64,000 nucleotides of DNA, from contig CALSOH010000003.1 in the NCBI GenBank assembly GCA_943787925.1, positions 124,001 through 188,000 on the forward strand, in the 5' to 3' direction. The DNA comes from TMED14 sp003507115 (lineage in GTDB: Bacteria; Bacteroidota; Bacteroidia; Flavobacteriales; Schleiferiaceae). Shown here piece by piece: positions 9,861-18,643 of the stretch (positions are counted from its first letter, which is position 1; the number at the start of each line of letters is the position of its first letter). The notes beneath the pieces were generated by a model. It searched no databases. It saw nothing but the letters and a program-made list of their open reading frames with translations, and had not been told where the DNA came from. A program made the position numbers and the translations under genes.

Positions 9861-11614
9861 GCCGGGTTTTCCGGAGTGATGCCTAAGGAGAGTTCGGTCA
9901 GTTGCGTGGGGTTGATGTGGGACGGAGCGTCGATCATCACATCGCGGCCCGCGTTGTTTTTGGGGAAGGCGATGTAGTCTCGGATGACCTCGTCGCCGCC
10001 CATCAGGGCCACCAAACGGTCAAAACCAAAGGCGATGCCGCCGTGGGGAGGAGCGCCGTATTCGAAGGCATTCATCAAGAAGCCAAACTGCTCCAGGGCC
10101 TCTTCCTTGCTGAAGCCGAGCAGGTCAAACATGCGCTGCTGCAAGGCGCGGTCGTGGATACGGATGGAGCCGCCGCCAATTTCGTTGCCGTTGAGGACCA
10201 AGTCGTAGGCGTTGGCGCGCACGGCACCGGGATCGCTGTCGATGAGTGGGATGTCTTCGGGCTTGGGGCTCGTGAAGGGGTGGTGCATCGCGAACCAGCG
10301 GCCGGATTCTTCGTCCCATTCGAGCAAGGGGAAGTCCAGCACCCACAGCGGGGCAAAGACGTCCGGCTTGCGGAGCCCTAACTCTTGGGCCAAATGCATG
10401 CGCAGCTCGCTCAAGGCCTTTCGGGTCTTGTTCGCGTTGCCTGCGAGGACCAGCACCAAATCGCCGGCCTTGGCGTCAAAGGCGTCTGCCCAGCCGGCCA
10501 AGGCGGCTTCGTCAAAAAACTTATTCACGCTGGAGGACGGCTGGCCTTGCTCGTCCACCTTCATCCAGATGAGGCCGGACATGCCCAACTGCGGACGCTT
10601 GACATAGTCGGTAAGGGCGTCGAGTTGCTTTCGGGTATAGCTCGCGCAGCCGTCGACCTTGATGCCCACGACCAATTCCGCGTGGTCAAACACGGGGAAG
10701 CCGCCGCCTTGGACGCGGTCGGTGAGTTCGACGAAGGTCATGCCAAAGCGAATGTCGGGCTTGTCGTTGCCGTAGAGGCGCATGGCGTCATCGTAGGTCA
10801 TGCGGGGGATGTCGCCTATTTCGATCTCATGCACCTCGCGGATGACGTGCTTGAGGAGGCCTTCAAACGTTTGGAGGATGTCCTCCTGTTCGACAAAGGC
10901 CATCTCGCAGTCGATTTGGGTGAATTCGGGCTGGCGGTCGGCGCGCAAGTCTTCATCGCGGAAGCAGCGCACGATCTGGTAGTAGCGGTCCATGCCGGCG
11001 ACCATGAGCAGCTGCTTGAAGGTCTGGGGCGACTGGGGAAGCGCGTAGAATTGGCCGTGGTGAATGCGGGAGGGCACGACAAAGTCGCGTGCACCTTCTG
11101 GGGTGCTTTTGATCAGGAAGGGGGTCTCCACATCGGCGAAGCCCAGGTCGTTTAAGTAGGTCCGAACCGACATGTTGATGCGGTTGCGGAGCAATAATTT
11201 TTCACGGACCGGCGCGCGGCGGATGTCCAAGTAGCGGTACTTCATGCGCAGCTCTTCGCCGCCGTCCGTTTCCGCTTCAATGGTAAAGGGAGGAGTTTTG
11301 GCGCCGTTGAGGACCTTGAATTCGGTCACCCAAATTTCCACCTCGCCGGTAGGCAAGTGGGGGTTTTTGTTCTCGCGTTCCACGACTTTGCCCGTGGCCT
11401 GCACCACAAACTCACGCTGCGCAGTGCGCGCCAGCTCCAACATAGCGGGATCAACACCTTCGTTAAATGCGAGCTGTGTCAGGCCATAGCGGTCGCGCAA
11501 ATCGATGAAGGACATGCCGCCAAAGTCGCGTCGGCGCTGAACCCAGCCGCTGAGGGTGACGGTCTGTCCCGCTTGAGAAAGGCGCAGTTCGCCGCAAGTG
11601 TGTGTACGATACAT
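9857..11614 (-). CDS. aspS: Aspartyl-tRNA synthetase AspS
   Basis: Class IIb aminoacyl-tRNA synthetase that charges tRNA-Asp. It has the N-terminal OB-fold anticodon domain (LSGWVQRRRDFGGMSFIDLR), motif 2 with flanking sequence (RCFRDEDLRADRQPEFTQID), a bacterial insertion domain in the middle, and motif 3 (GIAFGFDRLVALMGG). Translated from the ATG at 11614 (MYRTHTCGELR) it is 585 residues, normal for bacterial AspS. The open frame extends 37 codons further upstream, but that stretch crosses a perfect -7 box at 11632-11639 and is not part of the protein. Its stop overlaps the start of the clc gene. Confidence 0.95.
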   Translation of the reverse strand: MYRTHTCGELRLSQAGQTVTLSGWVQRRRDFGGMSFIDLRDRYGLTQLAFNEGVDPAMLELARTAQREFVVQATGKVVERENKNPHLPTGEVEIWVTEFKVLNGAKTPPFTIEAETDGGEELRMKYRYLDIRRAPVREKLLLRNRINMSVRTYLNDLGFADVETPFLIKSTPEGARDFVVPSRIHHGQFYALPQSPQTFKQLLMVAGMDRYYQIVRCFRDEDLRADRQPEFTQIDCEMAFVEQEDILQTFEGLLKHVIREVHEIEIGDIPRMTYDDAMRLYGNDKPDIRFGMTFVELTDRVQGGGFPVFDHAELVVGIKVDGCASYTRKQLDALTDYVKRPQLGMSGLIWMKVDEQGQPSSSVNKFFDEAALAGWADAFDAKAGDLVLVLAGNANKTRKALSELRMHLAQELGLRKPDVFAPLWVLDFPLLEWDEESGRWFAMHHPFTSPKPEDIPLIDSDPGAVRANAYDLVLNGNEIGGGSIRIHDRALQQRMFDLLGFSKEEALEQFGFLMNAFEYGAPPHGGIAFGFDRLVALMGGDEVIRDYIAFPKNNAGRDVMIDAPSHINPTQLTELSLGITPENPA

Positions 11615-11631
11615 GGTCGTGAAATGAATTG

Positions 11632-11639
11632 CAAAGGTA
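11632..11639 (-). promoter_or_regulatory. -7 promoter element TACCTTTG for aspS
   Basis: Perfect box on the minus strand, 17 nt from the aspS ATG at 11614. It fixes the aspS start and gives a short leader of about ten bases. It lies back to back with the tadA promoter. Confidence 0.7.
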
Positions 11640-11659
11640 AAAAAGCCCGAGGGGCTACG

Positions 11660-11667
11660 TAGTTTTA
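11660..11667 (+). promoter_or_regulatory. Probable -7 element TAGTTTTA for tadA
   Basis: Seven of eight positions fit TAnnTTTG (last G is A). It ends 5 nt before the tadA ATG, the spacing seen at many genes here. Confidence 0.5.
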
Positions 11668-11672
11668 TCCCC

Positions 11673-12113
11673 ATGGAGTTTGACGATGTGTATTTTATGC
11701 GCCAAGCCATCCGCGAAGCCCTCAAAGCTTACGAGGCGGACGAGGTGCCTGTGGGGGCTATTGTGGTGAGCAACAACCAGATTATCGCGCGTGGCCACAA
11801 CCTCACGGAGCAGCTTCACGACGTCACGGCCCATGCCGAAATGCAAGCCATCACGGCGGCCTCCCACTACCTGGGGGCCAAATACCTTCCGGACTGCACC
11901 CTGTATGTCACGCTCGAACCCTGTACGATGTGTGCTGGAGCTCTTTTTTGGACCCAAATTGGCCGCATTGTCTACGGGGCCAGCGACGAAAAGCGCGGCT
12001 TCCGGACGATGGGCGGTCAGTTCCACCCCAAAACGCAGGTCACCACCGGCATTGAGGCGGAAGTCTGCGGCGACTTGATGTCTGAATTTTTTCGCTCTAA
12101 GCGGAAGAAATAA
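11673..12113 (+). CDS. tadA: tRNA-specific adenosine deaminase TadA
   Basis: Deaminates A34 to inosine in the tRNA-Arg anticodon so one tRNA reads CGU, CGC and CGA. The zinc-binding CDA fold is explicit: HAEMQAI (zinc His and proton-shuttle Glu) near residue 53 and EPCTMCAGAL (two zinc Cys) near 85. At 146 residues it is typical for TadA. The neighbouring nucleoside deaminases (cytosine or guanine deaminase) share these motifs, but the start MEFDDVYFMRQAIREA and the EFFRSKRKK tail favour TadA. It is divergent from aspS and followed by a strong terminator, so it is monocistronic. Confidence 0.93.
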   Translation: MEFDDVYFMRQAIREALKAYEADEVPVGAIVVSNNQIIARGHNLTEQLHDVTAHAEMQAITAASHYLGAKYLPDCTLYVTLEPCTMCAGALFWTQIGRIVYGASDEKRGFRTMGGQFHPKTQVTTGIEAEVCGDLMSEFFRSKRKK

Positions 12114-12200
12114 ATCAATCCAGGCCAAATGGCACAGCTTTTGAAAGACATTTTGCGTGTTCTAGTGCGTTTAGACACGTTCGTAAGTTTAGGTTGGGGA

Positions 12201-12230
12201 GGGCCGTCGGGGGACGGCCCTTTCTTTTTT
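12201..12230 (+). terminator. Intrinsic terminator of tadA, merging into the next promoter
   Basis: Perfect 8-bp stem GGGCCGTC/GACGGCCC (12201-12208 and 12213-12220) with a GGGG loop, then TTTCTTTTTT. The last T of the tract is the first base of the following -7 box. Confidence 0.85.
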
Positions 12231-12237
12231 AGCTTCG
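12230..12237 (+). promoter_or_regulatory. -7 promoter element TAGCTTCG
   Basis: TAnnTTCG variant of the -7 box, 4 nt before the ATG at 12242. It begins inside the U-tract of the tadA terminator. Confidence 0.6.
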
Positions 12238-12241
12238 CCCT

Positions 12242-13087
12242 ATGAAGTTGCACACGCTCAACACCGGGTTTTTCAAATTAGATGGCGGCGCCATGTTTGG
12301 GGTCGTGCCCAAGCAACTCTGGCAGCGCACCAACCCCGCGGATGAAAACAACCTCTGCACGTGGGCCATGCGCTCCCTCTTGATCGAGGACGGCGACCGC
12401 CTCATTCTGGTGGATACCGGCATAGGCAACAAGCAGGACGACAAATTTTTTAGCCACTACCACCTGCACGGCACGGATTCTTTGGACGGGAATTTGAAGG
12501 CGCTCGGCTTTCAGCGCAGCGACATCACGGACGTCTTTTTGACCCACATGCACTTTGACCACGTGGGCGGCGCCGTCGAGCGCACCGACCAGGGTTTGCG
12601 TCCCACGTTTACGCAGGCGACGTATTGGACGAACGAACGTCACTGGAAGTGGGCGACCGAGCCGAATGCACGCGAAAAAGCCTCCTTCCTCGCGGACAAC
12701 ATTCTCCCCCTCCAAGAGAGCGGCCAACTCGCTTTCATTGATGCCCCCGAAGGCCAGCAGCGCGTCAGCACCCCCTTGGGCTTTGACACCTTTGTGGCCA
12801 ATGGCCACACCGATGCCCAAATGTGCCCCATCTTGGAGTACCGCGGCGAACAGGTCGTTTTCATGGCCGACCTTCTGCCCTCCGTGGGCCACATCCCCTT
12901 GCCCTATGTGATGGGCTACGACACCCGCCCCTTGGTGACCTTGGGCGAAAAGAAGGCCATTCTCACGGAGGCGGCGCAGGCCGGCTACCGTTTATTTTTG
13001 GAACACGACCCCGAAAACGAAACCTGTACGCTCGAACTCACCGAAAAAGGCCCCCGCTTGGCCCACATCCGCCCCTTAAACGACTGA
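12242..13087 (+). CDS. MBL-fold metallo-hydrolase
   Basis: Metallo-beta-lactamase-fold hydrolase of 281 residues. The zinc signature is intact: THMHFDHVGG (HxHxDH) near residue 102, LVDTGIG before it, ANGHTDAQMCP for the third histidine, FMADLLPS for the bridging Asp and LFLEHDPE for the last histidine. This layout matches the lactonase/hydrolase branch (quorum-quenching AHL lactonases and many uncharacterised Bacteroidota enzymes) rather than beta-lactamases or glyoxalase II. There is no signal peptide, so it is cytoplasmic. Substrate unknown. Seven bases separate it from the M1 peptidase gene, so they probably share a transcript. Confidence 0.88.
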   Translation: MKLHTLNTGFFKLDGGAMFGVVPKQLWQRTNPADENNLCTWAMRSLLIEDGDRLILVDTGIGNKQDDKFFSHYHLHGTDSLDGNLKALGFQRSDITDVFLTHMHFDHVGGAVERTDQGLRPTFTQATYWTNERHWKWATEPNAREKASFLADNILPLQESGQLAFIDAPEGQQRVSTPLGFDTFVANGHTDAQMCPILEYRGEQVVFMADLLPSVGHIPLPYVMGYDTRPLVTLGEKKAILTEAAQAGYRLFLEHDPENETCTLELTEKGPRLAHIRPLND

Positions 13088-13094
13088 CCTCCGC

Positions 13095-14909
13095 ATGAAA
13101 CACTTCCTCGTTGCCCTTTTGGCCCTGATTAGCTTTCCTAGCCTCGCCCAGTACTGGCAGCAAGCCGTCGACTACCACATCCAAGTGGATTTGGACGACA
13201 AAAAGCATCAGCTCGCTGGAGACCTCAGCCTGACCTACACCAACAACAGCCCCGACGACCTACACGAGGTCTTCTTCCATCTCTATTGGAATGCCTTCCA
13301 GCCCGGAAGCATGCTTTCCAACATGGCCAATATCCCCACCAAGTTCCCCGACCGCGCCATCGGCGATAAGGTGGAGAACTACGCCCCAGACGAATACGGC
13401 GAGCAGATCATCCAAACCTTGACCCTGAACGGCGAAGCCCTCTCCTTCACGGTGGACCAGACCATCCTGCATGCCCAACTCCCTTCGCGCATTGCTCCGG
13501 GCCAAACCGTCACCTTCCACATGACCTACACCACGCGCATCCCCAAATTGGTCGAGCGCGCCGGACGTGATAACCCCGAAGACATCGCCTATAGCTTCAC
13601 CCAGTGGTACCCCAAAATGGTTGTCTACGACACCGACGGCTGGCACCCTGACATCTACGTGGCGCGCGAGTTCTACGGCGACTTTGGCACTTTCCAAGTG
13701 GACATTACGGCCCCCGCGAGCTACATGATTGGCGGTTCGGGCGTCCTTCAAAACCCCGATGAAATTGGCCACGGCTATTCGGCTACGCCTGTGAAGTTCA
13801 AAAAGAAAGACCGCATCACGTGGCGCTTTAAAGCCGAAAAGGTGCACGATTTCGCCTGGGTCGCCGACAAGGAATTGCAGCACGACATCCGCGTCACCGC
13901 TTCCGGCCTGCCCATTCACTTCTTCTATCAAAGCGACAGTGCCTCCAGCAAGCACATGTCGACCGAAAAGCTTCAAGCCGACGTGGAGGCCTACTTCGCC
14001 TTCATGCACGACCATTTTGGCAGCTACGACTGGCCCCAATTCAGCGTGGTTCAAGGCGGTGAGGGCGCCATGGAATACCCCATGGCCACAATCATGGAGG
14101 TGCAAGGAAGCTACGACGGCTTGCTCGGTACCATCATCCATGAGGCCTCGCACATGTGGTTTTACGGGATGCTGGGCACCGATGAACAGCGCTACTATTG
14201 GATGGATGAGGGCTTTACCAGTTTTGCGGAAGACGAGGCCATGAATGTGGTTTCGGGTAAAAACTTCCCGAATGCCCACCTCGGCTACCTCGGCCGCTAT
14301 GGTCGGGTCGCCCACGAAGGCTGGATGGAGCCCGCCAGCACCCTCGCCAACTACTTTGACGGCAAATTCCCCTACCAAATGGCGGCCTACATGAAGGGCT
14401 CCCTCTTCCTCGTGCAGCTTCGCGGCATCGTTGGCGAGAAGGCCTTTTGGTCCACCATGAGGCGCTACAAAAATGAGTGGGCCTTCAAGCATCCACGTCC
14501 CGAAAATTTCCTGCGCATCGCCGAACAAGAATCGGGCATGGTCCTCGACTGGTACATGAACCAGTGGATTGAAACCAACAAGGTGCCGGACGTCGCCATC
14601 GACAGTGTGTACACCACCGGCGGCAATTTGGCCAACATCCAACTTTCCCGAAAGGGCTCCCTTGCCCTACCTGTGGACGTCGATGTTGTGCTCAAGAACA
14701 AAACCACCCTCCACTACACCGTTCCCTTGGCGGCCATGTTTGGCGCAAAGCCCGGTAAAGCGGTCGTGGGCCCTTGGAACTACACGCAAAAAAACTTCAC
14801 CTTCCAAGTGGACGTTCCCGCCGATCAAATCGAGCGTGTAGTCGTCGACCCCGAGCGTTGGACGGCCGACGCGAATCGGGAGGACAATGTGTGGGAGCCA
14901 GGGAGCTAG
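13095..14909 (+). CDS. M1-family zinc metallopeptidase, exported
   Basis: Gluzincin aminopeptidase of 604 residues. A signal peptide covers residues 1-18 (FLVALLALISFPSLAQ), so it acts in the periplasm or outside. The exopeptidase-type motif is GAMEYP near residue 325. The zinc site is HEASH near 352 with the distal glutamate in WMDEGFTSFAED 19 residues on. The conserved catalytic Tyr is probably in the FPYQMAAYMKG region. The N-terminal beta-saddle (HQLAGDLSLTYTNNSPD) is present; the C-terminal helical domain of long M1 enzymes is reduced to a beta-domain ending at EDNVWEPGS. Its stop codon lies inside a CTAG repeat shared with the rnr 3' end. Confidence 0.92.
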   Translation: MKHFLVALLALISFPSLAQYWQQAVDYHIQVDLDDKKHQLAGDLSLTYTNNSPDDLHEVFFHLYWNAFQPGSMLSNMANIPTKFPDRAIGDKVENYAPDEYGEQIIQTLTLNGEALSFTVDQTILHAQLPSRIAPGQTVTFHMTYTTRIPKLVERAGRDNPEDIAYSFTQWYPKMVVYDTDGWHPDIYVAREFYGDFGTFQVDITAPASYMIGGSGVLQNPDEIGHGYSATPVKFKKKDRITWRFKAEKVHDFAWVADKELQHDIRVTASGLPIHFFYQSDSASSKHMSTEKLQADVEAYFAFMHDHFGSYDWPQFSVVQGGEGAMEYPMATIMEVQGSYDGLLGTIIHEASHMWFYGMLGTDEQRYYWMDEGFTSFAEDEAMNVVSGKNFPNAHLGYLGRYGRVAHEGWMEPASTLANYFDGKFPYQMAAYMKGSLFLVQLRGIVGEKAFWSTMRRYKNEWAFKHPRPENFLRIAEQESGMVLDWYMNQWIETNKVPDVAIDSVYTTGGNLANIQLSRKGSLALPVDVDVVLKNKTTLHYTVPLAAMFGAKPGKAVVGPWNYTQKNFTFQVDVPADQIERVVVDPERWTADANREDNVWEPGS

Positions 14910-14992
14910 TTGGGCATATTCGCAAACCCATCAATACGTAGGATCTCTAGCCAACTAGCCCTTTTACCGCGCTCAGCGCCCTAACGCCGCTT
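14907..14992. repeat. CTAG/hairpin repeat remnants between the M1 peptidase and rnr
   Basis: Both convergent genes end in material resembling the large arrays at 56.8 and 59.7 kb. Reading leftward out of rnr, the stop TAG is followed by GGCGCTGAGCGCGG (GCGC hairpin) and then GGGCTAGTTGGCTAGAGA. The M1 peptidase stop is itself in GAGCTAGTTGGGC. I read this as two degenerate copies facing each other. No T-rich terminator is seen. Confidence 0.5.
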
Positions 14993-17348
14993 CTTTTTCG
15001 GCGTGGTTTTGGGTCCTTGGGCTTTAAAGGATTTGGGGCCGCGGCCACCACTATCGCGGGAAGAGGCTCCGCGTGAGGATCCCCCCCGCGAGCCGCCGCC
15101 ACTGCGAGAACCCCCACTAGACCAGCGTCCACCGGCTTCGGTGGGTCGAGTATCTGCGAAGCGACCTCGGCCACCTCGTTCGGGGGAAGCGAGGCCTCCA
15201 GGGCTTCCTGCGACGCCAAAGTCAATCGTCTTCTTCAAGATATCCACCTCTTTGACCACGATACGTAGGGGATCGCCGAGTCGGTAGGTTCGACCGCTGC
15301 GCTCACCCACAATTTGGAATTTCTCTGCTTCGACGTAGTAATAGTCATCCGCGAATTCGCGCAACCGCACAAGTCCTTCGCAGCCCATGGTGGGGATTTC
15401 GACAAAAACGCCCCAGTCCGTGACGCCCGAAATAATGCCATCAAAGGCTTCCCCGAGGTACTTCTCCATGTACTTGGCTTGCATGTACTTGATGGAGGAG
15501 CGTTCTGCTTCGGAGGCGTTTTGTTCGCGCGAGGAGGAATGCTCGCAGAGCTCTTCGAAGACCGCCGCGGAGGGGTTCTTCTCCTTGTCCAAGAATCCCT
15601 GCAAGAGGCGGTGCACCATCATGTCGGGGTAGCGGCGGATGGGGGAGGTAAAGTGCGCTGTAGTCGTCAAAGGCAAGGCCGTAGTGCCCGATGTTTTGGG
15701 TGCTGTAGACGGCTTTGGCCATGGTGCGGACCGTGAGGGTCTCGAGCATGTTGGCTTCGGGAGTGCCTTTTACTCGGGAGAGCAGGTCGTTGATGGACTT
15801 ACGGACAGCTTGCGTTCCCTGCGTAGCAAGCGCATAGCCCAAGGGGCGTACAAAGAGGGAGAGGGTCTCCAGCTTGGTGGGATCGGGCTGATCGTGAATT
15901 CGGTAGACCATGGTCCGAGTACTGCGCTTTCCGTCGCCCTGGCGGCCCACGTAATGGGCCACGTGCTTGTTGGCCAACAACATAAACTCTTCAATGAGCT
16001 TGTTGCTGTCGCCAGCCTGCTTGAGGTAGGCGCCGATGGGTTCGTTGTTGGCGTCCAGGCGGAATTTTACCTCCGCGCGGTCAAAGGCAATAGCGCCGGC
16101 TTTCATGCGCCCTTTGCGCAAGGCTTGGGCCATGCGGTTCATGGTGAGCAGTTCGGCACTCAGTGGGTCGGATTCACCTTCAAGGACGGCTTGGGCTTCT
16201 TCGTAGGTGAATCGACGGTCCGAATGGATCACCGTCCGCCCAAACCAGCGGTCCAAAACCTGCCCTTCCTCGTCCATGGTGAAGAGGACCGAAAAGGTAA
16301 ACTTGTCTTCATTGGGGCGCAGGGAACAGACTTTGTTGCTGAGTTTTTCGGGCAGCATGGGTACGACGCGGTCGACCAAGTACACGGAAGTGGCGCGATT
16401 TTGCGCTTCCTCTTCCAAGGCTGTGCCGGGCCGAACGTAATGCGTCACATCCGCGATATGCACTCCAATTTCCCACCGACCATCGCCAAGCGTTTTGATG
16501 CTCAAGGCATCGTCAAAGTCCTTGGCATCGACGGGGTCGATGGTGAAGGTCAGCGTGTCGCGGAGGTCGCGACGCTTTGCAATCTCCTGAGGGTCCAGAG
16601 TCTCTGGAATGGCCTCCGTTTCTTTTTCGACCGCCTCGGGGAAGGCGTAAGGCAGTCCATATTCATGCAGAATCGCATGTATCTCGGTATCGTGATCACC
16701 CCGTTCACCTAGAACTTCTACAACCTTTCCCTGTGGTTGGCGTTCGGGGTCATCCCAACGCAAGAGTTCGGCGACCACCATTTCTCCATCTTTCCCACCA
16801 TGCAATTCCTTCAAAGGAATGTAAAAGTCAGGTCCAATTTTTCGGGAATCCGTGACCAAAAAAGCATGTTGAGGGGTCACTTGAAGCGTACCCACATAGC
16901 GGCTTCGGGCCCGCTGAAGAACCTCGGTGATTTGGCCCTCGAGCTTGCGTTTATTTCGGCTCGGATAGAGTTGAACCCGTACGCGATCTCCCCCGAAGGC
17001 CACACCTAAATCGGACTCTTTGATGAATACATCGTCGGCACCGCCTCCAGGCACCACATAGCCGGTACCGCTGGACGTGAGCTGAAGAACCCCGTCGACG
17101 AGGTTTTCTTCCAGGGCGAGCTGATAGGTTTCCGCTTTGATCTCGTTGACATGCCCACCAGAAATCAACAAATCCATGGCGGCTTTGGTCAAAATTCGTC
17201 CCGTCCGCTCCATCATGCCCATTTCTAGAGCCAAATCAGCCAGCGGAAATACGACGCTGGGCCGACGTTCCATGGTTCGCAGGATGCGGGAAGCCAGAGA
17301 GCCCGCATCCATGGAGCGGTGTGCCTTGTTCTTTTTAGATTTTTTCAT
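14981..17348 (-). CDS. rnr: Ribonuclease R (VacB), interrupted by a one-base insertion
   Basis: Processive 3'-5' exoribonuclease of the RNB family. N-terminal winged-helix and cold-shock segments precede the catalytic RNB domain. That domain shows TFTIDPVDAKDFDDALS with the metal-binding aspartates, then HIADVTHYVRPG, and later NIGHYGLAFDDY. The next motif should be HFTSPIRRYPDMM, and it is present but in the neighbouring frame: one extra base lies at about 15656-15659. Downstream come an S1 domain (GIISGVTDWGVFVEI) and a tail of about 75 residues rich in Gly, Ser, Arg and Lys. Read through the insertion the protein is about 788 residues, a full-length RNase R. Taken literally, translation stops soon after the shift, and the truncated product would lack the S1 domain. 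I treat it as one gene with a probable sequence error. It starts with ATG at 17348. Confidence 0.88.
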
Positions 17349-17444
17349 CTTCTCTGTAAAGGTCGGTCATTTTAAAGGGCCATCCCCTCCGAAAAGCAAA
17401 AATGGCATTGTCCTTGTTACTTCCTTTGCGACTTCAATTACACG

Positions 17445-18515
17445 ATGACGATGAAAACGTATTCTACTCTGATACTTCTATTGATTTCCTCCTCGGGGCT
17501 ATGGGCTCAAACCGTCGATGAGTTGAACCATAGCTTGGAAAATACCTATTACATGCACCAAGGCAAAGTAGAGATGGTGGATGAGATGCTGGCAGACGGT
17601 AAAATTTCGGCAGACAGTGCAGCCTCATGGCATGCCAGTCTTTTAGAGGAGTTCAAAAACAGCTTGTTGCAAATCACCATGCGTGCCAGTGAAGGTCTTT
17701 GGGCAGAGACGGTAGACGTGGACGAGCCCGAAGTCGAGGACACAGCGGCGGCGTATGCGGCGGTGCGGGAGGCGAACAAAAACTACGCAGATGGTTTGGT
17801 CGATGGAGACTCCAAGTTAAAATCCGGGAAGCGAGGAAAGAAGGGAAAGCTTCAGAAGCGTCAATTCACGGGAACGTCGTGGAATATTGGTTTGGCGCCG
17901 ACTCTGTCCATGCTGGATGTGGATCAAAATTTTGTAGACTCGGATTGGCTCCCTGAGACAGGTGGAGTCTACACCATTGCCTATGATATATTCTACCGTC
18001 AAAAAAGACTGGGGCGCAGTCCATTGTGGGTTCGTTCGGGTCTTGCTTGGGATTTCTACGGAATCCAGTTTGGCCCTCAATCCTACTTGGTTACGGATTT
18101 GAATCCTGCCGCCACCAATGGGGGAGTTTATATCATGGAGGACCCCTCCATGACGTTTAGAACGAGCTCCTTGGGGGTCAATTATGTGACGGTTCCCCTA
18201 TGGCTCTACTACAACGGGTCTAGATCCGGCAAAAAGGGCTTGAGCTTGGCCATGGGGGGCTATGCGGGCCTGCGCCTGGGCAAGCCTACTCGAACCTTGC
18301 AGTACACAGATGCCAACAACGGCTGGACGCGCGAACAGGTGAGTTCCCGTTTCTACAGCAATCCAATTTCAGCGGGCTTACAGGCGCGCATAGGCTTCAA
18401 GTTTTTTCATGTAACCGCACGCCAGTCCGTTACGCCCTTATTCAATCCACGTTTGGATATTGTGGCCCCAGAGGTTTACGTGCGCTCACTGGCGATCGGC
18501 TGGGATTTTAATTGA
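17445..18515 (+). CDS. Outer-membrane beta-barrel protein, paralogue of 19991-20890
   Basis: Predicted outer-membrane protein of 356 residues. A signal peptide covers 1-22 (LILLLISSSGLWAQ). Residues 25-85 are helical and acidic, about 110-145 is a charged linker with a Lys/Gly-rich stretch, and from about 150 amphipathic beta-strands alternate to the C-terminus and end in IGWDFN, an aromatic barrel end. The segments GSRSGKKGLSLAMGGYAGLRLGKPT and SSRFYSNPISAGLQARIGF recur in similar form in the gene at 19991, so the two are paralogues. It lies just ahead of an ECF sigma/anti-sigma pair. Function unknown; a link to envelope sensing or to the regulon of the sigma factor is inference. A TTCCTTTG box 16 nt upstream is a plausible promoter. 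Start could be 17445 or the ATG two codons later. Confidence 0.75.
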   Translation: MTMKTYSTLILLLISSSGLWAQTVDELNHSLENTYYMHQGKVEMVDEMLADGKISADSAASWHASLLEEFKNSLLQITMRASEGLWAETVDVDEPEVEDTAAAYAAVREANKNYADGLVDGDSKLKSGKRGKKGKLQKRQFTGTSWNIGLAPTLSMLDVDQNFVDSDWLPETGGVYTIAYDIFYRQKRLGRSPLWVRSGLAWDFYGIQFGPQSYLVTDLNPAATNGGVYIMEDPSMTFRTSSLGVNYVTVPLWLYYNGSRSGKKGLSLAMGGYAGLRLGKPTRTLQYTDANNGWTREQVSSRFYSNPISAGLQARIGFKFFHVTARQSVTPLFNPRLDIVAPEVYVRSLAIGWDFN

Positions 18516-18565
18516 GCTTGTTGGCGAGTTAGCTCGTTTGCTCGCGCTCCGCGCGGACAGGAAAT
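18513..18565 (+). repeat. Degenerate post-stop hairpin repeat
   Basis: Directly behind the OMP stop: TGAGCTTGTTGGCGAGTTAG, then GCTCGCGCTCCGCGCGG. The GCGC-TCC-GCGC hairpin and GCTCGCGC context match units in the helicase-side array (GCTCGCGCTACGCGC). Read as a single degenerate copy of the same repeat family. Confidence 0.45.
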
Positions 18566-18643
18566 CGTGCAGCTACCAGATTTTTTTTGCTCGCGTGCAA
18601 CCCCAGGAAGGGATCTGGCATCCTAGAGCTGAAACTCTTCTCG

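Noticed and set aside
11614..11725. Upstream extension of aspS
   Set aside because: It would overlap tadA and cross both promoters, and has no similarity to AspS N-termini.
13260..14642. 460-residue minus-strand ORF inside the M1 peptidase gene
   Set aside because: Long only because GC-rich codons lack stops on the reverse strand; the sense frame has a signal peptide and the HExxH site.
15656..15659. Programmed ribosomal frameshift in rnr
   Set aside because: No slippery heptamer is seen at the site and the family is not known to use one; a sequence error or mutation is simpler.
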